Shown: positions 49,896 through 62,021, numbered from the stretch's first letter. The stretch is DNA of 64,000 nt from Neoarius graeffei (GCF_027579695.1 NC_083572.1:13848915-13912914); one strand, 5' to 3'. The notes: generated from the letters alone by a model not told the origin. A program made the numbers and translations.

Positions 49896-52800
49896 GTAAG
49901 TGAATATGTTTTGCGACTGTCTAAATGCTAAAATAGTACGTTTTTCTGTAATGATAATGTCGTAGTCGAAAAGATTTCCCGTGTCGAGTTAGCGCTCGCT
50001 TTGCAAAGCTAGCCATCTTAGCCAAGGCAGTCGTTCGCTAGCGTGGATTGTGCACAAGCGAGTTTTTTCTTTTCCTACCCAACTTCTGAAGAAATCCCGC
50101 CTCGTTTGATAAGATTGGATAATAGACTCCCGGCCGATGCTCTGCGCTCTATGATTGGTTGGGAGTTGATACTGACGGTCGCTGTACCAATAGAACGGTT
50201 GTTAAGTACTGATCAGTCTACCATTGAGGGCGGAATTTGTTCGGAATACGAGTGGGAGAGAGAAAAAAAAGGCTTCTCACGCAAATAGACAAGACAATTA
50301 TTATTTGGTTGAATGGGTACTGCTAATATGTAGAAATCGGTTTGCGGGAAGAAAAAATCGTCGAATTATAGTAAAAATAAGACGAGGTGATTTTTGCAGT
50401 GATATTTTGTCTTCGCGGTGGTGCCCCGAATTCGCGCAGCTGCACAAAATGTCCGTTTTTGTGTAGCTCGCAGCGTTAGCTGGAGAGTTAGCCCCCCCTG
50501 GCTAACGCGGTTAGAGCAATGATGATTCCCACCTCTTGTTTTTAGGACTACGGGAACAAACTGAACCAGGCTCTCTCCTCTAGCACTAAATTTCTGCCCA
50601 CAGCAGGACTGCGCGGTGCTGGGCCGTTTCAGCACTACGGCCGGCCCCTGGGCCACGGCGTGAAAGTCAAAGAGGAAGACGAGAGTGTGGAGGATTTCTT
50701 CCATTTCGGTGAGTCGCTGCGGGTTTAATGATTCGGGCTTTTGCGTAGTTTGCACAGCTTTCAGACTGAGCTGCATGAAAGCATTGGGTTGGAAAGATCA
50801 AACTAGCAAGCAAAATCCTAAAAAGATGTTTCTAAGAAGATGTTTGTTAAATCAGTGTTGCAAACTTTCTCGTGAACTGGGATCTCAAAGGAATCGGTTC
50901 ATGAGTCGGTACAGATGATTCAAATAATCTGAAGAGGCTCTATTCCGATCTCGCTATTAACAGTAAAGGAGCACAACAATAAAGTGTAATGTATTTATTC
51001 AAATTGGTACAACTGCTTTAAAAATTTTTTCTTTAGAACGAACGTATTTTTGTTCTTTACAGATGGCTGTGATGGAATTATTATATGCAGACTGATATAT
51101 TTATAATGATTGGTTTCCCAACTCAATTTGAATCAAGCACTACGTCACTGTTTTCTCATTCTCTGTGACCAATGAGCGTTGACGTTGTACCACGTGACCT
51201 CACGTACGTCTCTGAAGCTTGCGTTTTATTAAAACGAATCAAACTCCTTCGGGGTGTTCACACGGCACATATGTGCATCGATGCTGCACCGATGTATTTT
51301 GTTGCGATATATCTTACACCGGTGTAAATTTTGTGGAGCGTTCACACGTCACAAACCTGCTTACTAGAGAGAAGCGTGTTCGCACCGGTGCAGCCCCACT
51401 TGCGTTCACACGGCAGTTTTTGCGACCGTGCTATACGATAGTAATAATGCGGAAATGAAATATGCGCATGCGTGAAAATGTACTTCCTTTTCCTGGTTGT
51501 CATGGCATCACCAAGCGCCGGGAAAACAACGTGGATGAAGACACCAGTGTTGCCAGATACTGCTGACGTTTTCCAGCCCAAAATATGTTCAAATCCGCCA
51601 AAATGCACTTAAAACCGCCCAATCTGGCAACACTGGAAGACACGCAGTTCTGCTGTTGTTGATATTCGCCATTTTGGAAGCGCAAAATACCAGGATGCAA
51701 ATTATGTAATCAACTCTCCTCACGCGTAGCGAGTCTACCCCTGTAGCGTTCAGACGTCCCATTTTATATCGGTGCTGCCCCGCAAACTAGGATTTACTCC
51801 GGAGTAAATTTCTTAAACCACCTCCTGAACAGGGTTAGATTTGCACCGGTTTAAGCAGCTTTCAGGGGCTACACCGGTATAACTTTGTACCGTGTGAACG
51901 CTCTACTGGGGCAGCCCCGGTGCTACACCGGAGTAAAAGTTGCCGTGTGAACACCCCTCTTTTCGTAGTGTGAAAGGGAAACCAATGTTGCCAACTCTTA
52001 AAGGGGAACTGAAGTCATTTTTAAGCTTGTTTTATTTCTTAATTAACATGCTATTCAGTCTGGTTTTAGTAACCTTATATCGTGACTCGTATTGGCAACT
52101 AATCGCAATTAAATATTAGACTTATCGGCCTATTTGGTTTTTAGCCGTGTGAATTTAGTTCGTTTGGTCCGCAGCAGGCGTCACTTATCCACGCAATCTT
52201 CACGAGACTTCGAAACGTCAAACGTCAGCCAGGTGTCAGTGCCGCCATTTTGAAAACTGTTCTCCAAACGAAATATTGCACAAAAACGAGTTTAAATGAC
52301 GATTACTGCCTACTTTTTTCAAACTTTCCTGATTGCTATCAAAACAAACAAAACTTCCGGCTTGATTACATCAGCATTCGAAAGGGAGAGAGCGCATGCG
52401 TGCGTGCGTCTTTTGACAACATTGGCAGATGTCGCCCTGTGTCTGAAATCGCGCTATATAGTGAGGACGGCATTTTGTAGTGCTGTCCGAAACCTTAGTG
52501 AGGATTATTTACACCCTATATAGTGCACTCAGTATCCCACAGTGCATCACAAAAAGTAGTGTACAACCGATGGTTACTAACCAAAGCGATACACCCCATC
52601 ATGCATTGCGGTCACGATTAAAGAAATCAAATTAAGTCTCAAATTTGATTTAATAAAAGGCAGTGGCAAAGAAAGTATTCAGCCTTGATTTAAAAAGAAC
52701 TGAAAGATGCAGGTACTTTGTATTGATTAATGTGGGCAATACGCTCAGTATAATATGGATTTATCACAAAAACGCATGCATGTGTTTTTATTATTTTGAA

Positions 52801-55800
52801 AACCCACCAGCCGACTGATCTGGCACGTTTTAATTGTGCGACAGTAGTGACGTAAATATCAGTGTCTGAAAGCGTTTTTCATTTTACCAATGAGCTCACT
52901 ATATAGTCCTCTATATAGGGAGCAGTGAACGAGTGAGCGATTTCGGACACAGCATCGTTCACTTTGATTTCCGCTGTACGTTTTACTTCCATCCTACGAT
53001 GTCTCTTACAGGTCTCAACGAATCTCGTTTACGGCCATTGCTTTGACATATGGACTGATTTATATTGCGTAGCATATTTCAAACACTCATAACTTGCTAT
53101 AGCAGTGACAAAATAGCGATCAAAAGTGCATTCCTATATTTAATAAAATGAGAAATAGAATTTTGATGATTAAAAAATTTGGCTTCAGTTCTCCTTTAAG
53201 TTTCATTATGAATATTGAAATCAAATTGGGTTATATGAAGAGTAAAATTTGCACTTAGAATAGTTTTATCAGAAGAGCAACTAATTGACAATTATTCATG
53301 AAAGGTGACGTGAATATGGGTGAATAATAACCGAGATGAAGTCGAGGTGGTTATTTATCGATGTTCACTGAACCTGAGGCGGTTAATTGTTTTAGTATAA
53401 ATACGCAGGTAATTATTTCAAAAACTTCACAGTATCTTTAGTGCTTTTAGGAACAGCATTTTCTTTTATAATTTTGTAATTCTTCCTCACTTGCAGTGAT
53501 AAAGCGATTGGCCGCCATTTTGCTGAGTCGCTTGAAGTGATTATTGAGAAATTCAGACTATCAGCATGCACGATTTTGTATAATCACCTGTGCATTTTTA
53601 TACTAATATAATATATTTCTTAGAAAAAGAAATCATCTTTGGTCATGGCGCCATAAACTAAACTTTTAAGCATTTACACTATGCTTTCTATCAAGAACGC
53701 AGACCAAAAGAAGCGGTGACGATGAGTAGTCGTGAAGGAAACGGCTACTTGCTTTTATTACTCGTGACTATTCGCGAAGAGATTTTAAATTGAAGTACGA
53801 GGGTGGGACAAACCGTGGTATTCGGTGATTGGTTGTGGGGAAATGGTGGTAATGATTGGTCATCGTGAACAATGAGATCAGTGATTTGGTCGCAGAACAA
53901 CACAGTCAGTGATGGTGAGTCAGGCGACCCTGCTTTCTCAGCGTGTCTATCAGCAGCTGTGATGTGAGCCGAAGAGCTGTGTTCAAGACGGTCACAAACG
54001 TACACCGAGAGTTTCTAGGTTTGTTTGTTGCTAGGCTCGTGTTTGCTAAAGGAGTCTAAAAAGTCGCCAGATCTAGCGATAGTCTCGAAGATGGCAACAG
54101 TGGGAAGAAATGTTTTAATATTAAAATAATTTTAATCATTAACTAATATTAAATTCTCAGTTACTGAGTAAGCAGTGACTAAATGTGTGAAATGAACAAA
54201 TTGGCCGAGTGAGTCATGGCTGCACGTGCCTTTTCACTCCGAACCTTTCAGTGATGCATTACGCATGATGTGTTTATGAAAACCGATTTCCACCCTCAAG
54301 TGCCTCTGAGGAGAAGAACAGAAACAACGACTTGTAATTTAACCTGATGTTAATGTTGCTCGTATCCTTTTAACACTAGGACGACACGTTCCAAGCACCC
54401 TAATTTGATTTCATGCTGAATAGCAGTTAATTTTTGCTTAAGATTGTACTTATTGCTAGACGAGTGACGAGCCATCATTTATAAACATCCACTCAGAAAA
54501 TATCACCATCACGATTAGATTACTGCTACAGCGATCTAATGCCGCTTTTCCACTACAAACGCGGCTGAGCCGTGCCGTGCCGAGTCGAGCTGAGTCGAGC
54601 TGAGCGGGGCTGTTGGAGTTGCATTTCGACTACAACCGCGCTGAACCGTGCTGGCTGGAAGTGGGTGGACACATTGGGTGGAGTTAGCGAAAGTGGGTGG
54701 ACGTCACGTGATGTCGTTAAGCAGCGCAAACAGTGACATCAGTGACAGTGGCGGAACAAGTCAGAGCCGGGCCGGGGGCGGGGCAAATGACCAGGCCCTT
54801 TATTAAAGCTTATCATAACATCATTTTAGGCTACAAAATGTCCGCAACTGCGGTGTTTACCAATTTCAACACTACCGGGTGCAACTATGTTATTTAGTAC
54901 ATCAAGTCCTTCAAACGAACATGTAACTCAGAAACAAAAAACATTAGGATACTGTACATGGCTCATAATAAAACATCAATAGCCTATACTGCGCACATTA
55001 TTTGAAGGGCATACGAATGAGCGCTCAGAGTGGTGACAGGAAGAGTCAGAAATAAAAGGAGGGCGGTGCAAACCTCACTGAATGCACTGTGTTTACCAAT
55101 TTCAACACTACGGGGTGCAACTATGTTATTTTGTACATTAGTTCCTTCAGACGAACATGTAACTCAGAAACAAAAAAACATTAGGATACTGTACATGGCT
55201 CATAATAAAACATCAATAGCCTACTGCGCGCATTATTTGAAGGGCATACGACGAGCCTTGCGCTCCGCGAACTCGTCCACGATGCTCTGTATGTCACTGA
55301 TTCAGTGAGCTTTTAAGCGGTAGTAAACAATAAACATGGAGGACATGGTGTCGTTAGTGTTGCTGGTCTTGGTGCTGTGGCTTGTTGTCACCGACAACGC
55401 GGACAGATACTGGCAAGAGCGTATTGATGAGGCGAGGCGCATAAGGCTTCAGAAATTCTCGTAATTCGTAATTATTCTTCTTCCGGGTTTGCGGTGTTTA
55501 CAGATCCCAGCGCGCTCGCGGGGCGTGTGTGGGCATGTGAGGACACTCCTCCTCACCAATCAGTGCACAGGGGAGTGTCTGCTCACGCCCCCAACCTCAG
55601 TCGGCACGGTTTGGCTCGCTTCAGCCCCACTCCAAAACGGTGCGAGTTTTAGGGGCTAAGCAGGGCTGAAACGAGCTGAGTCGTGCTGGTTTTTGGTAGT
55701 CGAAACGCGAGCCGTGTCGGGCTGAAGTGAGCTGAAGCGAGCTGAAGTGAGCTGAAAAAGGGTAGTGGAAAAGGGCCATAAGAATTTAAAGGGCTGATGA

Positions 55801-58522
55801 CACGAACATGACTCTATGCAATTTCTTAAATAAACTATACAACATGGCAAACGTTAGATTTCTGTTATAATTACGTGAAAAGAAGCTGTTGTTACGCGAA
55901 TATCCAACTTTTAATTGCACAGCGCAAGAAAACTGGGTCCGTGGCTCGCGGCCATGTTGTGACGTCAGCGGGAGAACACGCTGCGGTTCACTGGCTGTTC
56001 TACTCTGGTTCTACTCAATGGAAATGGCGCATGAAAACGCCGGTGAACTCTCTAGTGCTAGCTCTTCCTCTTCTGGGAGTCTAGAATTGTGTTGATCTCT
56101 TCTGAATAGAATCTATGATACCCTACCCTCTTTACCCTTTGCCTCTCGTTGCTCGGCGGCAGTTACATGAAAGCCGCAAGCTTTCACAAGCAAATACATG
56201 ACTGATATCACGCCGACTTTATGATTACATTTATGATTATCATGTAGAATCTATAGCTCTACGTACCTTTATCTTATGTCGTTTCACAACACATGTTCTG
56301 ACAGGAGGACTGTCTTTGGATCCGGCATAGCTACTAGTAGACCCCCTCCGGAATACTGGCAGTGTTGCCAGATTGGGAGGTTTCCCGCCCAGCTGGGCGG
56401 TTTCAAGTGCATTTTGGTGGGTTTTGAACATATTTTGGGCTGGAAAACGTCAGCAGTATCTGGCAACAGATACTGCTGATGTTTTCCAGCCCAAAATATG
56501 TTCAAACCCCACCAAAATGCACTTGAAACCGCCCAACTGGGCGGGAAACCTCCCAATCTGGCAACACTGTGTAGGCACTGCTGATGGTAGCAGCACACGT
56601 TTGTGCTGAACTGAACACCCAAGAGATTCTTTTAAGCTGGGAAGGGTGTCAAAACAATCCAAATCGAAGTGTTCAGAGCACAGGACGGATGTTGGTGAGG
56701 ACTCCCACTTGTCACGAGTGCGCCTGACTTGCTTCACCATATATAATAATGTCTAATAAAAATACTAATAATGATAAACTGAACACCTGCCGCATCAACA
56801 ACAAACTGGTAAGTTAGGAGGAAGGTTCTTTCGCTGACGTCATATAGCTCCTCCTCCTCTTTCGTCTCCTGGGTGCTGCAGCCCCGTCAATATTGCCCAA
56901 ATAGCCGCGTTTTTTTTATCATAACTTGTAAAATAGGCGCCTTCGTGAATTAATATATGGATCATAGGGAATTACTTTTTATGTTATAAAACATCGCCAA
57001 AGATGTCAAAAACGTGTCATCAGCACTTTAATGCTTGTTCATATTTGTCATGAGTGGGAATTGATTATTAAAAGTAAATCTACAATATAAAATTTTTTGT
57101 GCGGTACTTTTTCTGAATTTGTTTAAAAAAAATTTATTATTTTTTTTAAATCTCGACATCAATGCATACATGCAGATTGGGACATTATGAAACCTAGGAA
57201 CAAAAACACTTTATGAACAATTTGTGCTTAAAAATTCTGCAATTCGGACCAATTACAATAAAGTACAATGATTTGCTTGATCTCATGGATGAAGTGAGGT
57301 TTGGGACATGTTAATGTCTGGAAAGGTTTGTAAAGTTTTTTTTTAATGTTTTTAAAAAAAAATGTTTAATGCATCATCAGGGAGGCACTTGGCCGTAAAG
57401 AGTTAGACACCCAAAACTTTTAAAGGTCGTAATGTTCTCTCTATTGAACAACATTTATTTCATGTGTTCAAGTTTGAACATTTTTATCGTCAAGAAATCG
57501 AGATGCTAATTGAAAATGCCCCCCCTCCCAAAAAAAAAAGACACATCAGTTGCTTATTGTTTGTTCTGTTGTCTTTTATAGCTCAGCATCTTCAGCAGCA
57601 AACGGGCGAGTGTCTCACAGCGTGCTGCGGTGGAGCGAATCCTAAAACTCTCCCTCTCACCACCACTCTAAATACCTCACTCACTGCCTCGCTCACGTCC
57701 CCTCTGAACACCCCTCTCACTAGCCCACCCCCCAAACCGAGCAGCCAGCCTTCAGCCGAGCGGCCGTACCACTGTCAGGACTGCGGCAAGTATTTCCGAA
57801 TCAGCGACATTAAGCGCCACCAGCGAATCCACAGTGGAGAGAGACCGTTCCCTTGCTTTCAGTGCGGTAAGAACTTCCCCACGTCGGGCGATCTCAAAAG
57901 GCACGAGAGGATCCACACGGGCGAGCGGCCGTACCACTGCCTGCAGTGCGGCAAGAATTTCTCCGACTCGGGTCACCTCAAGCAGCACGAGAGGATGCAC
58001 ACGGGCGAGCGACCTTACCAGTGTCCCCAGTGCGCCAAGCGCTTCTACAGATCAGGTGACCTCAAGAGGCATCTCCGCATTCACAGCGGCGAGCGGCCTT
58101 ACAAGTGCCCGCAGTGTGACAAGACCTTCTCCGATTCTGGCCACTTGCGGGGCCACCAGCGCATCCACACGGGAGAACGGCCTCACCGCTGCACGCTGTG
58201 CGAGAAGAGCTTCTTCAGATCAGGAGACCTGAAGCGCCACCACCGGACACACACCGGAGAGAGGCCTTACCAGTGCTACCAGTGCGGGAAGAGCTTCTCC
58301 GAATCGGGTCACCTGAAAGAGCACCGGCGGATTCACACCGGAGAAAAACCCTACCACTGCAACCAGTGCGACAAGAGCTTCTCACGCCTGGAGCGACTGA
58401 AGGGCCACCAGAGCATCCACACGGGCGAGAGGCCCTTTCACTGCGCCCAGTGCGGCAAGAACTTCTTCAGATCTGGTGAGCTCAAGAGGCACCAGAGGAT
58501 CCATAACGGAGAACGAGCATGA
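49893..58522 (+). CDS. C2H2 zinc-finger protein, nine fingers, three exons
   Basis: Putative nuclear DNA-binding protein, not identified to a named orthologue. Exons 49893-49895, 50546-50708 and 57582-58522 join in frame into 368 residues. Residues 2-117 are non-finger: DYGNKLNQAL at the start, an acidic patch near 43-53 with a SUMO-type VKEE motif, then Thr/Ser/Pro-rich sequence. Nine fingers occupy about 118-363, joined by TGERP or SGERP linkers. Eight are C-x2-C-x12-H-x3-H; finger 1 has x11. There is no KRAB, BTB or SCAN domain. The spliced start has G at -3 and G at +4, a good Kozak context. The gene runs divergently from smarca4. Confidence 0.85.
50546..50708 (+). CDS. Zinc-finger gene exon 2, N-terminal non-finger region
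   Basis: Acceptor TTTTTAG ends at 50545 and donor GTGAGT starts at 50709. 54 codons plus one base, open throughout: DYGNKLNQALSSSTKFLPT, then GRPLGHGVKVKEEDESVEDF. Phase 1 out matches exon 3, which supplies CT to make Ala. The acidic, KVKEED-containing end resembles regulatory N-termini of many fish finger proteins. Confidence 0.8.
50709..51250. other. Zinc-finger gene intron 2, first part
   Basis: No repeat or exon recognised. Confidence 0.5.
51251..51960. mobile_element. MITE with GGGGTGTTCACACGGCA ends
   Basis: Left GGGGTGTTCACACGGCAC at 51251 and right GTGCCGTGTGAACACCCC-like complement near 51957. Subterminal CACCGGTGTA motifs. A 91-bp hAT MITE is inserted within it. Confidence 0.7.
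51545..51635. mobile_element. 91-bp hAT MITE with perfect 8-bp duplication
   Basis: CAGTGTTGCCAGATACTGCT to CCCAATCTGGCAACACTG, flanked by GAAGACAC at 51537-51544 and 51636-51643. This monomer is one arm of the palindromic copy at 56360-56569. Confidence 0.92.
52002..53195. mobile_element. TTAA-flanked element with nested MITE
   Basis: Ends AGGGGAACTGAAGTCATTTT and GGCTTCAGTTCTCCT, flanked by TTAA at 51998-52001 and 53196-53199. Nested at about 52437-52951: CTGTGTCTGAAATCGCGC with ends mirrored by GCGATTTCGGACACAG. No transposase. TTAA fits Kolobok or piggyBac. Confidence 0.8.
53196..54539. other. Intron sequence with palindromic MITE relative
   Basis: 53295-53395 is an imperfect palindrome related to the 105-bp MITE at 42951, in the other orientation. 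The rest is not recognised. Confidence 0.5.
54540..55778 (+). mobile_element. PIF/Harbinger element with TAA duplication and internal repeat
   Basis: Ends TGCCGCTTTTCCACTAC and GTAGTGGAAAAGGGCCA; TAA at 54537-54539 and 55779-55781. A 170-bp direct repeat (from TGTTTACCAATTTCAACACT to GAAGGGCATACG) lies at about 54855-55017 and 55090-55253. The right subterminal region is a run of GAGCTGAAGT units. Carries a short ORF. Confidence 0.85.
55336..55464 (+). pseudogene. Short ORF of the Harbinger element
   Basis: 42 codons: a hydrophobic start (MEDMVSLVLLVLVLWLVV) then DRYWQERIDEARRIRLQKFS and a stop. It could be an N-terminal transposase exon; the family assignment comes from the element's ends rather than from this ORF. 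Confidence 0.35.
56360..56569. mobile_element. Perfect inverted dimer of the 91-bp hAT MITE
   Basis: Arms 56360-56462 and 56467-56569, 103 bp each, almost perfectly complementary around a GCAA loop. Each arm matches the monomer at 51545-51635 plus about 12 bp (GGGAGGTTTCCCGCCCAGC) between the end and the shared part. Confidence 0.93.
56570..56740 (-). pseudogene. THAP-domain second exon of the element
   Basis: Minus-strand reading VRRTRDKWESSPTSVLCSEH then FDLDCFD. The W...P.S.LCSEHF core with Cys and His ligands is the second half of a THAP zinc finger. No first half is joined to it here; the palindrome interrupts downstream sequence. Confidence 0.7.
57028..57581. other. End of zinc-finger intron 2
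   Basis: AT-rich, nothing recognised except the polypyrimidine tract and acceptor of exon 3. Confidence 0.5.
57582..58522 (+). CDS. Zinc-finger gene exon 3, all nine C2H2 fingers and stop
   Basis: Acceptor TTTATAG ends at 57581. It reads AQHLQQQTGECLTACCGG, then a Thr/Leu/Pro-rich linker, then fingers starting at 57767 every 84 bp. Helices of fingers 2-7 alternate between SGDLKRH and SGHLK-type cores; fingers 8 and 9 break the pattern (RLERLKG, RSGELKR). The stop TGA is at 58520-58522. GC content is much higher than the surrounding AT-rich DNA, as usual for finger exons. Confidence 0.92.
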
Positions 58523-61366
58523 AATCGCTTATTAGAGCATTAGGGCCAGGTTTTGAGATCTCTGTTGTTGGGTTGTTTTTTTAAAGGTTTTTTATTTTTG
58601 CTTTACTATTTGTGGCCAATCTTACTGCTAATCTCTTCATGATGCAGAATGGATTCTGCTCTGTGAAATGAATAATTCCAGAGGGGCTGTGTCAGTCAGC
58701 GGGAAGAGAAAGGTTCGTACGTATATTTTGGCTGTTGAGAAGGAGGGTAAGCCAATAGCTTTTAGTTTTGACACCCAGATAATAACAGAGAGGACATTTA
58801 CCTGGCCCGTGACATTCCCTCCTAAATAAAATCCAAGCATTAGGGATTCATACTAGGATGTTTATTTTTAAACAAAGAAAAAAAAATACTGTAGAGTCTC
58901 CCTGCATGTTAAAGGTTCCTTGGACGGCTTACTCGGTGATCCCATTCCAGATCTTTTTTTTTTTTTTTTTTTTAATTACTACCTCCACATATCTTTATTT
59001 GCAGTTAAGCGTCTACACAGAACGGCCTGTTGAAATGTTCACTTTGAGTCTGCTTTAAGTTCAAAGGAATGATTCAGCAAAAACACATTTGCACATTTAT
59101 TCCCCTTACTCCAAATGTTGGGTTCTTTAGTTTTGCACTGGACTATAATGTAGCTAAAGGATTATTTTTATTATTATTATTATTTTTAATATACTTGCTG
59201 TGAACTGCGTGTATGTGTTGGCAAGATTGCCGCTGCACATATCCTGGCACATCGCTTGTGTACTTGGGCACATCCTCAGAAATGAATGCAATGCAACTAA
59301 TATCAAACTGCGTATTTTATTTACTATTTTAGGCCGTTGTTGTGTATGCTACTGGCACTAATGGTTTTCCTATTACAGTAAGTGTTTTAAATTTTAAAAC
59401 CTCTTAGACCTACCGAAAGGTCTATTTTGAGTGCCACTTTTTTTTTCTTTCCTCGTTTTCTAGATTAGTAAATGTAACAATGTATAGTGAGGGTCTTTTG
59501 ATTTGAGACACAGCTCATGACCGTCACGCCGTTGACAAAGTTTTAAAGAAATACAGAGCTCGTTAATGTATTTAATATCACTATCACTTTGTATGAAATC
59601 ACAAAACATTGCAGTTGGACTTGGAAACCACGTAGGCAGAGATGTTTTGGCTTTTTTTTTTGGGATGCCGCTTTAAATTCACAAGATGCGCATCAGATAC
59701 GCAAGCAAGAATGTGAACGATGCCGGTCGGGTAGCAGCTGCACATGAGCATGTGTGTGGGGAAAGTGGAGTATATTTGCGCCTTAACAAGTATTTTGAAA
59801 TATTTCCTGCTCTTTTACAAAACAAATGTGGTTTCCTCTTACCACACAGAAACATACCAGCAAACCTAAATTGCCCCCGTGTGTGTGTGGTGCCTTATGA
59901 TGGACTGGTGTCTCATCCAGGGTGTATTCCTGCCTCGTGTCCGGGATAGGCTTCATGGTCCTGACCAGGATCAAGTGGTTGATCAGTTAATTTATTTAAA
60001 AATGGAAATGTGTCCTACTGCTTTATTTAATTTAGGCCTAAATATATATGGGGGGGGGAATCAAGTGAGATTTCTAATACTTGTCAACATTATCTCCACC
60101 ACAAAACTAAAGAAGCACATGCCCAACAGTACACGTCTTGTCTAACACGACATTTGGAGTCATGGTGGGAAAATTGTGTGAAGTAGTTTTGTGGTTTTTG
60201 TTTTGTCTTTTTCTTTCCTGAACTTGTACCTTTTTAATCTTTTTCCCCTGCCGCACCATACCGATGGATCTCCATATTTCCAAGTCCATTATGAAGTATG
60301 TATTGTACAGTACAATATTTGTATATTGTAGCAAGGTATAATGTCAAGTGAAAGATCATGTAGAACTGTATATTAAAAAAAGATGTGTATGCTTACATTC
60401 TTTGTATTTGCAATATTTTTTAATTTTGCTCTATTTTTTACAAGTGTGCGTGCTGTATACATTTTGTTACGGTGCAGAGACTGTCAAACGTGATTTGAAC
60501 ACGTATGTGACCCTGACAATGGACTACAGAGGTTTTTGTTTTGTTTTTTTTTCTCCCCAGCTTGTCATATCCCTTTTTTTTTCTTATCTTTGTTGTATCA
60601 CTGTATGTAACAGCACACAATGAACTTGTGATTGCTTCATGCCACTGTTGTGGCACTGTAAAATGCTACTGTGCTCATGTAAACACCACATGGGGAAAAT
60701 TATTTTCTTTGTCAACCATGACGCTCTTGAGTCGCCAGTGTGTTGGTTATTAGATTGGTATGTCTGATAAACAGGCCCCTCGGAGTGTACACTGTATGTA
60801 TGTGTATACACTGAGCTGCTAGCTGTGTTGGTGTACTAGCCTAGTAACAAATTCACTGGCAACTCCGTGTAAGTTGTCACCACTGTGTTGGAAGTAGTAC
60901 GTACCCGGGGTAGAGTATAAATTGTCTGTGGAAACACAGGTTATAATTCAGTTTCTTAGGATCTGCACTTTTAGGTAACATATTAATCAAATCTTTTATA
61001 AATCATATGAATTAGATTTAGCATCTTAACTTTTTTTTTTGGTTAAAACCAAGTTTTCCATACTGGGTTTTTTTTTTTTTTTTTAAACCATATGTATCTA
61101 TTTAACTGTTTATAGGTGTTTTTAGTTTTATAGGCTTTGATTCAATCAGAATTATGACCTTGAATTTCTTAAATATAACAAATTGAAATGCATAGTATTT
61201 CTAAAAAGTGAGAGAACATGGGTACAACGGTAGTATTTAATACAGCTCTCTGATTGAATCCAGGCTGTAGAGTAGATGTGGGATTTTCAAACCCTGGGAT
61301 GCCTTTTCCTTTGCCTGTGCATGAGTGTTTTCTTTATGTTAATGTAATTATTCCTTATTTGCACAA
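58523..61366 (+). other. 3' region of the zinc-finger gene, no ORF recognised
   Basis: AT-rich, T-tract-rich DNA without recognisable exons. Its low repeat content compared with neighbouring intergenic DNA would fit a long 3' UTR. A worn SINE fragment lies at about 59870-59985 (the block ending in the conserved CTCATCCAGGGTGTATTCC and GGGATAGGCT). Confidence 0.4.
58825..58830 (+). terminator. Polyadenylation signal candidate for the zinc-finger gene
   Basis: Canonical AATAAA about 300 bases after the stop. A second AATAAA at 61367-61372 could serve a longer 3' UTR of nearly 2.9 kb. Which is used cannot be told from sequence. Confidence 0.4.
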
Positions 61367-61372
61367 AATAAA

Positions 61373-62021
61373 TACGTAATCTCTACTCATGGATGTACTT
61401 TTATCTACTCATAAAATCTTGCTGCAGGGATTTATTAAGATTTTGTTCTTATTTAAGATAAAAACAAGCGTGCATACAAATAACATGCTAATGTGGCACG
61501 GACTTCTCTGGTGATAGTAGTGGAGAGTGCTGTTAAATACACTGGTCTAAAATTTCCCATAGAGTGATTGAGTTGAAAACTGCTAACAAAGTCATAGCGT
61601 ATGACTTGCCATTAAGAAAACATTCCCCACATTGTTACACCACCACCACCAGCCGCCTGAGCTGTTAACACAAAGCAAGCTGAGTTCAGTTTGTGCCTGC
61701 TCTCATGTTACATTCCTGTTCTTGGCTGACATGAGTGGAAACTAGTGTGGTCTTCGGCTGTTTTAGCCCATCTACTTTAAGGTTCAACATGCTGTGCAGT
61801 TGAAAATGCTTTTCCTGCTCATCAAGAATGGTTAGTTACTATGCTCTTGCTGTCAGCTCGAGCCTGTCCGTGGCGAGTTTCCCAAAAGCATCGTAGCACA
61901 AAGATGTTAGCAGCACAACGAACGGTCTTTCGTAGTTAAGATGCTCTTTGCATTAAGAGACGCCACTGACCATTCTCTTCTGGTATCTCATCTGCAGAAT
62001 CGCCAATCACAGCATGTTTAT
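61373..62021. other. Intergenic, nothing recognised
   Basis: Unique-looking AT-rich DNA without ORF or known repeat. Confidence 0.5.

Larger units (their letters stand above)
55790..57027 (-). mobile_element. Second Kolobok-like (THAP/TTAA) element
   Basis: Ends AGGGCTGATGACACGAACAT and ACGTGTCATCAGCACT, both flanked by TTAA (55786-55789, 57028-57031). A minus-strand THAP exon lies at 56740-56570. A plus-strand Ser-rich ORF (MEMAHENAGELSSASSSSSG) starts at 56021. The palindromic hAT MITE is inserted in it. Starts only 8 bp after the Harbinger element's duplication. Confidence 0.75.

Noticed and set aside
53745-54005. 86-codon minus-strand ORF
   Set aside because: No recognisable domain, no splice or promoter support; likely chance.
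57752-58479. Overlapping ORFs in other frames of the zinc-finger exon
   Set aside because: Shadows of the finger-coding frame in GC-rich periodic DNA.
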